Origin: Xanthomonas sp. 10-10 | Lineage (GTDB): Bacteria > Pseudomonadota > Gammaproteobacteria > Xanthomonadales > Xanthomonadaceae | DNA: 64,000 bases | Assembly: GCF_040182365.1 (NCBI RefSeq) | Contig: NZ_CP144460.1 | Span: forward strand, 496,001 to 560,000 | Direction of reading: 5' to 3' | Shown here: positions 1 through 9,204 of the stretch, piece after piece | Numbering within the stretch: the first letter of the stretch is position 1 | How the letters are laid out: every line of letters begins with the position of its first letter | The notes under the pieces: generated by a model | Seen by the model: only the letters and a program-made list of their open reading frames with translations | Databases searched by the model: none | What the model was told of the DNA's origin: nothing | Made by a program: the position numbers and the translations under genes

Positions 1-704
1 CCGGCAATGTCCAGCTGCAGCAGCGTCGGCGCCAGGCTTGGCGGCAGCGACAGCACGCCCTGGTAGTGCACCAGACCCAGCGCCAGTGCCGCGACGGTGA
101 CCGCCAGGATGCCAAGCAACATCGCTCCGCGCACGCGGCGCACCTCCAGCACGCCGATCAGCAGCAGCCCCGCCAGCGCAAGCAAGGGCTCGGGCCGATG
201 CAGGTCGCCCAGGGTCACCAGCGTCTGCGGATGCGCCACCACCAGGCCGGCCTTCTGCAAGCCGATCAACGCCAGGAACAGGCCGATGCCCGCCGCAATC
301 GCGCTGCGCAACGGGGCCGGGATGCCGTCCACCAGCCAGCGCCGCGCGCCGGTGACGCTGAGCAGCAGGAACACGCAGCCGGATACGAACACCAGCCCCA
401 GCGTCTGCTGCCAGCTGTAGCCAAGCGTGCCCACCACGGAGAACGCGAAAAATGCATTCAAACCCATGCCCGGCGCCATGCCGATGGGGTAGTTGGCCAG
501 TACGCCCATCAGCAGCGAGCCGAGCGCGGCAGCCAGGCAGGTCGCCACGAACACCGCGCCGTGCTCCATGCCGGTGGTGGCCAGAATGTCGGGGTTGACG
601 AAGACGATGTAGGCCATCGTCAGGAAGGTGGTGGCGCCGGCCAGGACCTCCGTGCGCACGCTGCTGCCATTGGCAGCCAGCGCAAATCCGGGCCAGCGCC
701 TCAT
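1..704 (-). CDS. AzgA-type NCS2 purine permease, partial (C-terminus off the left edge)
   Basis: Inner-membrane symporter of the AzgA branch of the NCS2 family, which takes up adenine, guanine or hypoxanthine. The visible ~234 residues contain the family hallmarks: TFLTMAYIVFVNP in the first helix (about residues 27-40) and PIGMAPGMGLNAFFAF (about 75-90). Alternating hydrophobic helices follow. The ATG at 704 is preceded by GGAG seven bases upstream. The exact purine cannot be told from this part. No stop codon is reached before the window edge, so roughly the last half of the usual 430 residues is missing. Confidence 0.85.
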   Translation of the reverse strand, partial: MRRWPGFALAANGSSVRTEVLAGATTFLTMAYIVFVNPDILATTGMEHGAVFVATCLAAALGSLLMGVLANYPIGMAPGMGLNAFFAFSVVGTLGYSWQQTLGLVFVSGCVFLLLSVTGARRWLVDGIPAPLRSAIAAGIGLFLALIGLQKAGLVVAHPQTLVTLGDLHRPEPLLALAGLLLIGVLEVRRVRGAMLLGILAVTVAALALGLVHYQGVLSLPPSLAPTLLQLDIA

Positions 705-1101
705 CGGACGCTCCGGCAACGGTGGGGGAGGGCGATCACACACACGACCATCGGCAGACATCTCATTGGCACAGGGGGGCACGCGCGGTCGCTGCGCAGA
801 CGCGCGGGCCGAACATCTTGCACTGCGCAACGGCAATTGCCACGGACCTTGGGCACGGAATGCGTGGCCAGCGCAATGCCTGTTGTGCAGCGCAGTGGCA
901 TGATCGCCAGCGCCTGGCGCGGCTGCGCCCGCGTTGCCTTGTGCATGCAGCAACCGCATCGTGCAAGACGATGCGCGGCCCACGCCCATCCAACAGGCCA
1001 CTGCAACGTTGGCGGCTGCTTCGCGCTGCGGCGTGACCGGCATCAGCCACCTGCGCGCCCGCTGTCGTCCTGCCTGCGCAGGCGCAACACACGCGCAGTG
1101 C
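705..1101. other. Intergenic, no supported gene
   Basis: About 400 bases between the permease start and the end of vanB. Frames are open on both strands because of high GC, but the translations are rich in Arg, Cys and His and resemble no family. I see no RNA gene or clear promoter. Confidence 0.5.
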
Positions 1102-2061
1102 TCAAAGATCCAGCACCAGGCGTGACGAACGGCTGCGCGAGCAGCACAGCGTGATCTGGGTGTTGGCGGCATGCTCGCTGTCGCTGAGCACGCTGTCGCG
1201 ATGATCCGGGGTCCCGGCAAGCACGCCGGTCAGGCAGGCGCCGCACATGCCTTGCTCGCACGATAGCGGTACCTCGATACCGGCAGCGAGCAAGGCGCTG
1301 GCGATGCTGCAATCGGCCGGCACCTGCACCACGCGACCACTGGCAGCCAGCTCCACCTCGAAGGCGCTGTCGGCGTCATGCGCAAGGCCGGCATTGGCGG
1401 CAGCGAAGTGTTCGCGGTGCAGCTGCGCGTCAGCCCATCCATGCGTCCTGGCCAGCTGCGTGAAGTGGTCCATGAACGCGGCCGGCCCGCACAGATACAG
1501 TTGTTCGTGCGCGCCTGCCTGGACAAGCGCGTCGGGCACATGCACGCGCGGGCTTTGCCCGCCATCGCTCAGATGCACATGCACCTGCCCGTGGGCGAAG
1601 CCTTGTTGCAGCCGCTGCACGAAGGCCACGTCGGCATGCCGGCGCGCGTAGTAGTGCAGCACGAATGGCTCGCCGCGCACCTCCAGCGCCTCGGCCATCG
1701 ACAGCAGCGGGGTGATGCCGATGCCGGCGGCGAGCAGCACATGCCGCTCGCCCGGATGCAGCGGGAACAGATTGCGCGGGCTGGAAATCTGCAGGCGATC
1801 GCCGGCGCTGAGTTGCTCGCACAGGTGTCGCGAGCCGCCGCGCGAGGCATCGGCCAATTTGACGCACAGCAGATAGTGATCGCGCACATGCGGCGCGCTG
1901 GCGATCGAATACTGGCGGATCAAGCCATCGGGCAGGTGCAGGTCCACATGCGCGCCGGCCTCGAACGCGGGCAACTCGCTGTCGATCGGTTCCAGCCGGA
2001 TCGCACGCTGGCGGTGGCCTTGCTCGGCCACTGCGGCCACACGCACTTCATGCAGGCTCAT
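1102..2061 (-). CDS. vanB: Vanillate O-demethylase reductase subunit (PDR/VanB family)
   Basis: 319-residue electron-transfer partner of the VanA oxygenase, passing electrons from NAD(P)H through FMN to a 2Fe-2S centre. The N-terminal flavin-binding barrel has RQYSIAS (about residue 54). The pyridine-nucleotide domain has LLAAGIGITPLLSM (about 114) and LYLCGPAAFM (about 198). The C-terminal ferredoxin has the cysteine cluster CEQGMCGAC with a final CC pair about 30 residues later. The order flavin domain, NAD domain, ferredoxin is that of the phthalate dioxygenase reductase family. The ATG at 2061 lies 17 bases after the vanA stop, so the two genes form an operon with vanA first. Substrate is inferred from the partner and from family resemblance. 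Confidence 0.88.
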   Translation of the reverse strand: MSLHEVRVAAVAEQGHRQRAIRLEPIDSELPAFEAGAHVDLHLPDGLIRQYSIASAPHVRDHYLLCVKLADASRGGSRHLCEQLSAGDRLQISSPRNLFPLHPGERHVLLAAGIGITPLLSMAEALEVRGEPFVLHYYARRHADVAFVQRLQQGFAHGQVHVHLSDGGQSPRVHVPDALVQAGAHEQLYLCGPAAFMDHFTQLARTHGWADAQLHREHFAAANAGLAHDADSAFEVELAASGRVVQVPADCSIASALLAAGIEVPLSCEQGMCGACLTGVLAGTPDHRDSVLSDSEHAANTQITLCCSRSRSSRLVLDL

Positions 2062-2078
2062 GGCGCGCTCCTTGGCGG

Positions 2079-3131
2079 TCAACGCAGGAAGAAGTCGCTG
2101 TAGCCCTGGCTGCGCAGGCCACGGCGGTAGGCGATCGAACTGCGATCGGCCGGGATGTGCACCTCCAGCAGCGGGTCCAGCGGCAGGTATTCGGGGCGCT
2201 GCGCCTCGACCATGGCGCGGTCTTCCTCGAACACGCGCAGGTTGAAGGCGTGCACGTCCTCCACCGGCAGATGGGTGTCGAAATTGCGCGCGATCGGCAC
2301 CAGCAGGCGGGTCTTGTGCTTGGACACCGGGCTGGCCGCATTCATGATCACCAAGCGCTTGCCAGGCACCGGGAAGTGGATGGTGAGCGTTGCGGTGAAC
2401 GGCAGATGCACCTCGAAATGGCGTAACCACTGGAAATCCGGCGCCACCTCCGGCAACGGCATGTCCACCGAATAGTTCGCCACGCTGCTGAGGTAATCGG
2501 CATTGAAGCCGGTCGGCGTCTCGGTGGTGGTGTAGGCCGGCACCTCGCGCTTGTCCGGCTGGGCAAAGGTGGCGGTGTGCACGAAGGCGAAATGCGCCAC
2601 ATCGATGAAGCCTTCCAGCTGGCGCGCGGCGCTGCCGCCGATGTCGAAGGCCGGGCAGACGATCTGCTGAAAGCCTTCTTCGTCCCAGCCGGGCATTGGT
2701 GGAATCTGCACCTCGGCTTCGCTCACCCCGGCCGGCTTGGCCAGGCATACCCAGATCAAGCCGTAGCGCTCGGCCACCGCATAGGTGTGCAGGCGCATCT
2801 TGGCCGGGATGTTCTGATTGGGACTGGCCGGGATGTGATTGCAGCGCCCGCCCGCGCCGAAGCGCAGCCCGTGGTAGGCGCAGACCACGCCGCCGCCATC
2901 GGCGGTGCCCATGCTCAGCGGCACGCCGCGGTGCGGGCAGACATCGCGCGCGGCCACCAGCTCGCTGCCCAGCCGGTACAGCACCAGCGGCTCGTCCAGC
3001 AGGGTGGCCTTGAACGGCGCCTCGCTCACCTCGCTGCTCAGTGCCACCGCGTGCCAATGCTGGGCCAGGCGCTGCCAGTCGGCGGCTTCGAAGGTGCAGT
3101 GCAGCGGCAGGGCGGGAACGGCGACATCCAT
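2079..3131 (-). CDS. vanA: Vanillate O-demethylase oxygenase subunit (Rieske, VanA-like)
   Basis: 350-residue Rieske non-haem iron oxygenase. The Rieske 2Fe-2S motif is CPH...CAYH at about residues 54-75. The catalytic domain carries an iron-ligand region GFIDVAHFAFVHT (about 166), with the D-x2-H-x4-H spacing seen in VanA-type oxygenases. Length and the adjacent vanB support aromatic O-demethylation (vanillate to protocatechuate). The start MDVAVPALP at 3131 fits VanA homologues; the frame stays open far upstream but has no homology there. A LysR-family gene is divergently transcribed 126 bases away, so regulation from the shared intergenic region is likely. Confidence 0.88.
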   Translation of the reverse strand: MDVAVPALPLHCTFEAADWQRLAQHWHAVALSSEVSEAPFKATLLDEPLVLYRLGSELVAARDVCPHRGVPLSMGTADGGGVVCAYHGLRFGAGGRCNHIPASPNQNIPAKMRLHTYAVAERYGLIWVCLAKPAGVSEAEVQIPPMPGWDEEGFQQIVCPAFDIGGSAARQLEGFIDVAHFAFVHTATFAQPDKREVPAYTTTETPTGFNADYLSSVANYSVDMPLPEVAPDFQWLRHFEVHLPFTATLTIHFPVPGKRLVIMNAASPVSKHKTRLLVPIARNFDTHLPVEDVHAFNLRVFEEDRAMVEAQRPEYLPLDPLLEVHIPADRSSIAYRRGLRSQGYSDFFLR

Positions 3132-3222
3132 GGGGCGGTCTCTGGCGTGAGGCGGGAGCAGTGCCGGATTGACTCTAGGAAGCCGGGGGTGTGTTATCAA
3201 ACATCGATTTTCAGCCAAGCCA

Positions 3223-3237
3223 TTGCAAAAAATGCAA
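3223..3237. promoter_or_regulatory. Candidate LysR operator, TTGCA-N5-TGCAA
   Basis: Perfect 5-bp inverted repeat around five A residues, containing a T-N11-A core typical of LysR sites. It lies 21 bases before the LysR start codon and about 90 bases before vanA. Position and symmetry suggest autoregulation and control of vanAB; no binding has been shown. Confidence 0.5.
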
Positions 3238-3257
3238 CGCCAACCGGGCTCCGCCAC

Positions 3258-4175
3258 ATGCTGACCTTTTCCCGCTTCACCCGTTATTTCATCGAAGTGG
3301 CCCGCTGCGGCAGCATCCGCAAGGCCTCGGAGGTGCTGCATGTGTCGGCCTCGGCGATCGACCGGCAGATCCTCAAGGCCGAGGAAGAGCTGGGCGCGCA
3401 GCTGTTCGAGCGCCTGCCCGGCCGGCTGCGGCTGACCGCCGCCGGCGAGCTGTTGCTGGTGGATGTGCGCGGCTGGGAGAAGGCCTACGCGCGCACCCTG
3501 GAGCGTTTCGACGAGCTCAAGGGGCTGCGCCGCGGGCACGTGGAGATCGCCATGATCGACGCGCTCAGCGAGGGCGTGGTGCCGGCGGCGGTGGCCGCGC
3601 TGGTGCAGGAGTACCCCGGCATCACCTTCAACCTGTCCACCGCGCGCAACCAGCGGGTGATGGAAATGGTGACCTCGGCCGACGTGGACATCGGCCTGCT
3701 GCTGGACCCGGTGAGCAGTGTGGACCTGGAAGTACGCGCATTTGCCGACATCCCGCTGGGCATCGCGATGCCGGTCGGCCACCCGCTCAGCACCCGCACC
3801 GAGCTGCAGCTGAGCGAAACGCTGGAGCATCGCCTGCTGCTGCCGGCCGCGCCGTTGATCGTCGGCGAGCATGCCAAGGTGCTGTACCAGCGCCAGCACA
3901 TCGACGTGAAGCGGCTGACTCACTGCAACGACGTGCGCACCTTGCGCGGGCTGGTGCGCGCCGGTGCGGGCGTGGGGCTGATGTCGTGGCTGGACGCCGC
4001 GCCCGACGTGGCCGACGGGCGACTGGCGTTCGTGCCGTTCCGTCAGCACCTGACCAAACCGATGACGCTGGCCTTGTGCGTGGCCCCGCAGCGTCAGCTC
4101 TCGCGCTCGGCGCAGCTGGCGATCCAGGCGCTGGCGGCGAAGATCGATGCGATGGCGGTGCCGGTGGTTGGCTGA
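3258..4175 (+). CDS. LysR-family regulator divergent from vanAB
   Basis: 305-residue LysR-type regulator. The N-terminal winged helix contains GSIRKASEVLHVSASAIDRQILKAEEELG (about residues 17-45). The effector domain follows (from about 90). The start MLTFSRFTRYF at 3258 aligns with the family; the open frame extends further upstream only because of GC bias. Known vanAB clusters are often controlled by GntR-type VanR repressors, so a LysR neighbour is a different arrangement. An operator-like dyad lies directly upstream. The effector is unknown; vanillate or a related aromatic is an inference from position. Confidence 0.85.
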   Translation: MLTFSRFTRYFIEVARCGSIRKASEVLHVSASAIDRQILKAEEELGAQLFERLPGRLRLTAAGELLLVDVRGWEKAYARTLERFDELKGLRRGHVEIAMIDALSEGVVPAAVAALVQEYPGITFNLSTARNQRVMEMVTSADVDIGLLLDPVSSVDLEVRAFADIPLGIAMPVGHPLSTRTELQLSETLEHRLLLPAAPLIVGEHAKVLYQRQHIDVKRLTHCNDVRTLRGLVRAGAGVGLMSWLDAAPDVADGRLAFVPFRQHLTKPMTLALCVAPQRQLSRSAQLAIQALAAKIDAMAVPVVG

Positions 4176-4234
4176 GCGTGCTGCGCAAGCGGCCCTCACC
4201 CCTGCCCCTCTCCCGCAGGCGGGAGAGGGGAAAG

Positions 4235-4526
4235 GCACGGCGTTCGCGCAGGCCGATGGCATGCAGGTGTCGCGGACCGCATGCAGATCCCGTCATGGAG
4301 AACGTGTCGTGGAGATCCAGATCCCGTCGTGGATGTCCCTTCTCCCGCCTGCGGGAGGAGGCGCCCGCAGCGCGGGGGGACGCACGGCGTTCGCGCAGGC
4401 CGATGGCATGCAGGTGTCGCTGACCGCATGCAGATGCCGTCATGGAGAACCTGTCGTGGCGATCCAGATCCCGTTGTGGATGTCCCTTCTCCCGCCTGCG
4501 GGAGAAGGTGCCCGCAGGGCGGATGA
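4235..4526. repeat. Two-copy 147-bp tandem repeat with REP-like palindromes
   Basis: The sequence from 4235 repeats at 4382 with about ten mismatches. Each unit begins GCACGGCGTTCGCGCAGG and ends in the palindrome CTCCCGC-CTGC-GGGAG. A third copy of the palindrome, CTCTCCCGCAGGCGGGAGAG, lies just before at 4209-4229. The palindromes look like the dispersed REP-type elements common in Xanthomonas intergenic regions. Peptides such as SPACGRG translated from here are artefacts. The region fills the space between the LysR gene and tatD. Confidence 0.75.
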
Positions 4527-4580
4527 GGGCAACGCCCACCCAGTACAATCGCATCTGCTCTTTCAGGCGACACCCGCACC

Positions 4581-5387
4581 ATGCAGTTGATCGATATCGG
4601 CGCCAACCTCACCCATGATTCCTTCGATCGCGACCGCGATGCCGTGCTGCAACGCGCACGCGAGGCGGGTGTGGCGCAGTTGGTGATCACCGGCGCCAGC
4701 CGCGAGCATTCGCCGCTGGCCCTGCAACTGGCGCAACAACATCCCGGATTCCTGTATGCCACCGCCGGCGTACACCCGCATCACGCCGTGGAATTCACCG
4801 CCGAGTGCGAGGCCGAAATGCGCACCTTGCAGGCGCATCCGCAGGTGGTGGCGGTGGGCGAATGCGGGCTGGATTACTTCCGCGATTTCGCGCCGCGCCC
4901 GGCACAGCACAAGGCCTTCGAGCGCCAGCTGCAACTGGCTGCCGACAATGGCAAGCCGCTGTTCCTGCACCAGCGCGATGCGCACGAGGACTTCCTGTGC
5001 ATCATGCGCAGCTTCGAGGGCAAGCTGGGTGCGGCCGTGGTGCATTGCTTCACCGGCACGCGCGAAGAGCTGTTCGCCTATCTGGACCGCGATTACTACA
5101 TCGGCATCACCGGCTGGCTGTGCGACGAACGCCGCGGCGCGCATCTGCGCGAGCTGGTACGCAATATCCCCGCCAACCGTTTGATGATCGAAACCGACGC
5201 GCCCTACCTGTTGCCGCGCACGCTCAAGCCCATGCCCAAGGATCGCCGCAACGAGCCGATGTTTCTGTCGCATATCGTCGAAGAACTGGCGCGCGACCGC
5301 GGCGAAGACGTCGCCGTGACCGCCGCCAACAGCACCGCTGCGGCACGTGCGTTTTTCCGTTTGCCGGCCGCTCAACCGGACAGCTGA
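4581..5387 (+). CDS. tatD: TatD-family metal-dependent DNase
   Basis: 268-residue TIM-barrel hydrolase closely resembling TatD proper, with DIGANLTHDSF at the N-terminus, AGVHPHHA (about residue 61), VAVGECGLDYFRDF (about 92), FLHQRDAHEDF (about 130), HCFTGTREE (about 154), GITGWLCDERRG (about 175) and IETDAPYLLPR (about 201). Family members are Mg/Mn-dependent 3'-5' exonucleases with a role in DNA repair and degradation. In many bacteria the gene sits with tatABC; here it stands alone after the 147-bp repeats. The start is the first ATG after the repeats. Confidence 0.93.
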   Translation: MQLIDIGANLTHDSFDRDRDAVLQRAREAGVAQLVITGASREHSPLALQLAQQHPGFLYATAGVHPHHAVEFTAECEAEMRTLQAHPQVVAVGECGLDYFRDFAPRPAQHKAFERQLQLAADNGKPLFLHQRDAHEDFLCIMRSFEGKLGAAVVHCFTGTREELFAYLDRDYYIGITGWLCDERRGAHLRELVRNIPANRLMIETDAPYLLPRTLKPMPKDRRNEPMFLSHIVEELARDRGEDVAVTAANSTAAARAFFRLPAAQPDS

Positions 5388-5647
5388 AGACACACTCGGG
5401 CCTGGGCTGCCGCATTGGCGAACTGGCGCAACGCGGAAGGGAGCGGGCTGGCGATCGATACCATCGCGTGCTGTTGCGTGCATGCACGGCGCTGCCGCAT
5501 CGGTGGCGCAGTGCATGGCGCGATGGCAGCAAGCGGACCTGCGGCGCTCGTCCACCAGCCCGGCAGCGGGCAGGGCATGCATGGCGGAAGTGGCACCGAT
5601 CCGGCTCGATAGCGCGTTGAAATACGACGCCCGCGCGTTGCCGTCGC

Positions 5648-6316
5648 TTACGCAGCCAGCAGTTCCCAGCCCTGCGCATCGCGTAGCCGCAGGCCCGGTT
5701 GCGGTGCATCGACACAGACCCGCAAGCCGTCGGCCCACGGCAGTTGACGCTGTTGCGGGAACCAGCGCCGGCGCTGGTCCACCACGATCAACAGGCCATG
5801 ATCGTCGCCCAGCGCGGCAAAGCCCTCCACGGCTGGCGCAAACGGCTGTACGCCAAAATGATGGGCCACGCTGCTGGTCACTGCATCGACATCATTGCTG
5901 GGCAAGCCGATTTCGCTCAGGCACAGCAATTCTTCGCCGTGGAACTCGCCCTTGCCGGTCGCCACATCGTGCAGCGCAGCGCGCGCGATCAGCTCCAGCA
6001 CCGCACCATCCGGGCCGGCGAAATACACCGACTGCGATTGCCACACCCCGTCCAGGGCGAAGCGCTGGCGGCCCTGCGGGTCGGCGAGCAGCGTGGCGCG
6101 TGCGCCGATCCATCGCGCTGCGGCCTCGAAGCGTGAGGGCGCGACATTGAAGGCCAGATGCACACTGCCGACCGGATGTTGCGCCTGCACGCAGTCCAGC
6201 GTGGTCCAGCCGATGTGGACGGTGTCGCCGTGCAACGGCAGCTGCAGCACATCGCGATAAAAACGCCGGGTCAGTGCCGGATCCAGGCAGGGCAGCAGGA
6301 GATGACGAAGATACAT
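5648..6316 (-). CDS. VOC (glyoxalase/dioxygenase-fold) family protein
   Basis: 222 residues from the start MYLRHLLLPCLDPALTRRFYRDVL, which fits the opening strand and helix of a VOC module. A second module begins around LLCLSEIGLPSNDVDAVTSSVAHHFGV (about residue 130). The phrase VYFAGPDGAVLELIAR is the typical end of a VOC half. An in-frame ATG ten codons upstream (6346) is possible but less conserved in character. The substrate is unknown; such two-module proteins may bind a metal or simply sequester a ligand. Confidence 0.75.
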   Translation of the reverse strand: MYLRHLLLPCLDPALTRRFYRDVLQLPLHGDTVHIGWTTLDCVQAQHPVGSVHLAFNVAPSRFEAAARWIGARATLLADPQGRQRFALDGVWQSQSVYFAGPDGAVLELIARAALHDVATGKGEFHGEELLCLSEIGLPSNDVDAVTSSVAHHFGVQPFAPAVEGFAALGDDHGLLIVVDQRRRWFPQQRQLPWADGLRVCVDAPQPGLRLRDAQGWELLAA

Positions 6317-6922
6317 GGCACTCGGATCGATGGAAGAGGCCCGCATTGAACAACCTCAATCGTAGTTGAGGTCAAGCGCTGCCACTGGAAGTCGGCGCAG
6401 ATGCTGCTGCGTCGTGTCAGGCTGGGCGGGCTGCGCGTCGTCGGTCGTGGCGATGAGTTCTCGCAGAGCGACATCTTGCGGTGGCGTGTGCACCTGCAAT
6501 TACAGCGATGGCCTTGGATCGATCGATCTCGCCTGCCATCCTGATCGGGGCGTGGCTTTTCGCACGTGCAGCGTGCACTGATGCGTTCAGGCAAGAGCGT
6601 GACACGACACGGTGCACCGGTAACGTTGTCCTTCGATCAGGGGCCGACCAGGCGCGGCAAACAGAACTGCTGCGCTCACTGCTGGGCGAGCACGGCCGCT
6701 GCTCGGCGCGGCGTGGATCACTCGGACAACCGTGCTGCCTGTGCGCCATCCACACCCAGCTCACGAGTGCTCGCCACGGTTGCGCAGCCGCTTGTCGGTG
6801 CTTACCCATGCTCCCCGCAATGTGTGCGATGCAGTCAGAACCGGCGCATCCAGCACGCCACCACCGCGCAACGGTCATTGCCCAACCGCCGGGATCACGC
6901 ATGCCAGCTCCACCAGTGGCGA
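6317..6922. other. Intergenic, no supported gene
   Basis: About 600 bases between a VOC gene and a LysR gene that both read leftward. Short open frames exist but none shows a domain or a convincing start. A promoter for the VOC gene should lie near 6330-6400 but I cannot identify it with confidence. Confidence 0.45.
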
Positions 6923-7831
6923 TCACTGGCTTACCTCATCGGCAGTGATCAGTTCCGCCAGCGCCCATAGATGTCGCACCAGCGGAGTGCTGTCCAGCGC
7001 ACCCGGCGCAACCGCCAGGGCCAGACGGGCCAGCGGCATGCGCCCTTCGATATCGAGGTAGCGCACCCCGGGACGCTGCAGTTGTGCGGTGGAGGCGGGC
7101 ACCACCGACACGCCCAGTTCGGCGGCGACCAGGTTGATGATCGACGACATCTGCGGCGCCTCCTGGGTGATGCGCAAGGTCACGCCCGACTCGCGGCAGG
7201 CGGCGAGGATTTCGTCGTACAGGCTGGAGCCGAAGCTGCGCGGAAACAGGATGAACGGCTCGCCCGCCAGCGCCGCCAGCGGCGCGCTGTTGTGGGCCGC
7301 CAGCGGATGCGCCGCCGGCACCGCGATCTTCATCGGCTCATCGGCAAAGCGCAGCAGCTGCAGGTCCGGTGGCGTGCTCAAGCCGTAGCGGACGAATGCC
7401 GCATCCAGGCGGCCATCGGCCAGGCCCACCAGCAGGCTGGCGGTGTTGGTTTCTTCCAGCAGCAGTTCCACCTGCGGCCATTGCCGGCGGAAATCGCGGA
7501 TCAGGCGCGGCACCACCGGACTGAAGGCGGCCGAGGCGGTGAAGCCCATGCGCAAGCGGCCGGATTCGCCGCGCGCCACACGCCGGGCGGTTTCGGCGGC
7601 GCGCTCCACATCGGCCAGCACCCGGCGCACTTCGCCGAGAAAGGCCTCGCCGGCTGGCGTCAGCTCCGCACCACTATGGGTGCGGCGGAACAGCGGCGTG
7701 CCCAGCTCGCGCTCCAGCGTCTGGATCTGCTGGCTCAGCGGCGGCTGGCCGATACCCACCCGGGCAGCGGCACGGGTGAAATTGCCTTCCTCGGCAACCG
7801 CCAGGAAATAGCGCAGGTGACGCAACTCCAT
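6923..7831 (-). CDS. LysR-family regulator divergent from an MFS transporter
   Basis: 302-residue LysR regulator beginning MELRHLRYFLAVAEEGNFTRAAARVGIGQPPLSQQIQTLE, the classic N-terminal DNA-binding domain of the BenM/CatM-like group. The C-terminal effector domain contains PFILFPRSFGSSLYD and ELGVSVVPAS. The gene faces an MFS transporter gene across roughly 100 bases, so it probably controls export or uptake of the transporter's substrate. The inducer is not predictable. Confidence 0.9.
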   Translation of the reverse strand: MELRHLRYFLAVAEEGNFTRAAARVGIGQPPLSQQIQTLERELGTPLFRRTHSGAELTPAGEAFLGEVRRVLADVERAAETARRVARGESGRLRMGFTASAAFSPVVPRLIRDFRRQWPQVELLLEETNTASLLVGLADGRLDAAFVRYGLSTPPDLQLLRFADEPMKIAVPAAHPLAAHNSAPLAALAGEPFILFPRSFGSSLYDEILAACRESGVTLRITQEAPQMSSIINLVAAELGVSVVPASTAQLQRPGVRYLDIEGRMPLARLALAVAPGALDSTPLVRHLWALAELITADEVSQ

Positions 7832-7928
7832 GGTATCTGTTCTGCATATGGAAACTGCCAGCATCATATATTGGACAGGGGGTGGTCGCAGGCGAATACT
7901 TCCCGTCCCCGGTCTCATCCAGATACCC

Positions 7929-9203
7929 GTGCCTGCTTCCGACTCTCGCTCCAGCGCCCCGCCGGCCACTGCCGCCGTTCCCGAGATCGCTGCGCCCGCC
8001 ACCGGCCGCATCCGGCTGGCCTTGTTCCTGGCCGGCTTTGCCACCTTCTCGCTGCTGTACAGCGTGCAGCCGGTGTTGCCCGAGTTCGCGCGGGTCTTCG
8101 GCGTGGATGCGGCGGTCGCCTCGTTGCCGCTATCGCTGGCCACCGGCGGGCTGGCAGTGGCGATCTTCTGCGCCGGTGCAGTCTCGGAAAACCTGGGGCG
8201 GCGCGGCTTGATGTTCGCCTCCATCGCGCTGGCTGCGGTGCTCAACCTGGTCTCGGCGTTCCTGCCGCACTGGGGCGCGCTGGTGGTGGTGCGTACCCTG
8301 TCCGGTATCGCGTTGGGCGGCGTGCCCGCGGTGGCGATGGTGTACCTGGGCGAAGAACTGCCGGCCAACAAACTTGGCGCGGCCACCGGCCTGTACGTGG
8401 CCGGCAATGCATTCGGCGGCATGACCGGGCGCATCATGATGAGCGTGCTGACCGACCACACCGATTGGCGCACCGCACTGGCGCTCTTGAGCGGATTCGA
8501 CCTGCTGTGTGCCTTCGCATTCGTGTGGCTGCTGCCGCCGTCGCGCCATTTCGTGCGCCGGCACGGGGTCAACCTGCGGTTCCATCTGCATGCCTGGGCG
8601 GGGCATCTGCGCGATCGCAACCTGCCGTGGTTGTTTGCGTTGCCGTTTCTGTTGATGGGCGTGTTCGTCAGCCTCTACAACTACGCGGGGTTTCGCTTGG
8701 GCGGGCCGGAATTTGGCCTGAGCCAGAGCCAGATCGGCATGATCTTCAGCGCCTATGTGTTCGGCATCGTCAGCTCATCGGTGGCTGGGGCCGCGTCGGA
8801 TCGCTTCGGCCGTGGGCCGGTGGTCAGTGCCGGCATCGTGCTGTGCGTGCTCGGCGTGGCATTGACGCTGGCGCATGCGCTGGCGCTGGTGGTGGGCGGC
8901 ATCGTGTTGCTGACGATCGGCTTTTTCATCGCGCATTCGGCGGCCAGCGCCTGGGTGAGCCGGCTCGGCGGCGCGCACCGCAGTCATGCCGCCTCGCTGT
9001 ATCTGCTGGCCTATTACGCCGGCTCCAGCGTGATCGGTGCGCTCGGCGGCTGGTTCTGGCAACACGGCGGTTGGGCCGGGCTGGTCGGCATGTGCCTGAC
9101 CCTGCTGGTGCTGGCGCTTGCCGCCGCGCATGTGTTGCGCCAACGCGCCGATGATGCACGCCCGTATGGCCGGTTTGCGCCGCATCCTGCGCGTGGCGAA
9201 TGA
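7929..9203 (+). CDS. MFS transporter (YnfM-like), inner membrane
   Basis: About 424 residues with 12 predicted membrane helices. Signature parts are FLAGFATFSLLYSVQPVLPEFARVFGVDAA in helix 1, SENLGRRGLMFAS in the 2-3 loop and GAASDRFGRGPVV in the second half. I place the start at the GTG at 7929 because the frame further upstream runs through the divergent promoter and overlaps the LysR start; an ATG at 7848 is an alternative. Family members are drug/H+ or sugar exporters; the substrate is unknown. A VOC gene follows two bases after its stop. Confidence 0.85.
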   Translation: MPASDSRSSAPPATAAVPEIAAPATGRIRLALFLAGFATFSLLYSVQPVLPEFARVFGVDAAVASLPLSLATGGLAVAIFCAGAVSENLGRRGLMFASIALAAVLNLVSAFLPHWGALVVVRTLSGIALGGVPAVAMVYLGEELPANKLGAATGLYVAGNAFGGMTGRIMMSVLTDHTDWRTALALLSGFDLLCAFAFVWLLPPSRHFVRRHGVNLRFHLHAWAGHLRDRNLPWLFALPFLLMGVFVSLYNYAGFRLGGPEFGLSQSQIGMIFSAYVFGIVSSSVAGAASDRFGRGPVVSAGIVLCVLGVALTLAHALALVVGGIVLLTIGFFIAHSAASAWVSRLGGAHRSHAASLYLLAYYAGSSVIGALGGWFWQHGGWAGLVGMCLTLLVLALAAAHVLRQRADDARPYGRFAPHPARGE

Positions 9204-9204
9204 C

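Noticed and set aside
66..1154. Long plus-strand open frame rich in Gln, His and Arg
   Set aside because: It is the complement of the permease gene and of a non-coding stretch; composition is typical of antisense frames in GC-rich DNA.
1102..3057. A single long reading frame joining vanA and vanB on the minus strand
   Set aside because: The upstream part of that frame is not the VanA frame; it is an open alternative frame caused by high GC. VanA is in another frame (2079-3131).
4147..4590. Peptides of the type SPACGRG repeated in the translation
   Set aside because: They are translations of REP-like palindromes, not repeats in a protein.
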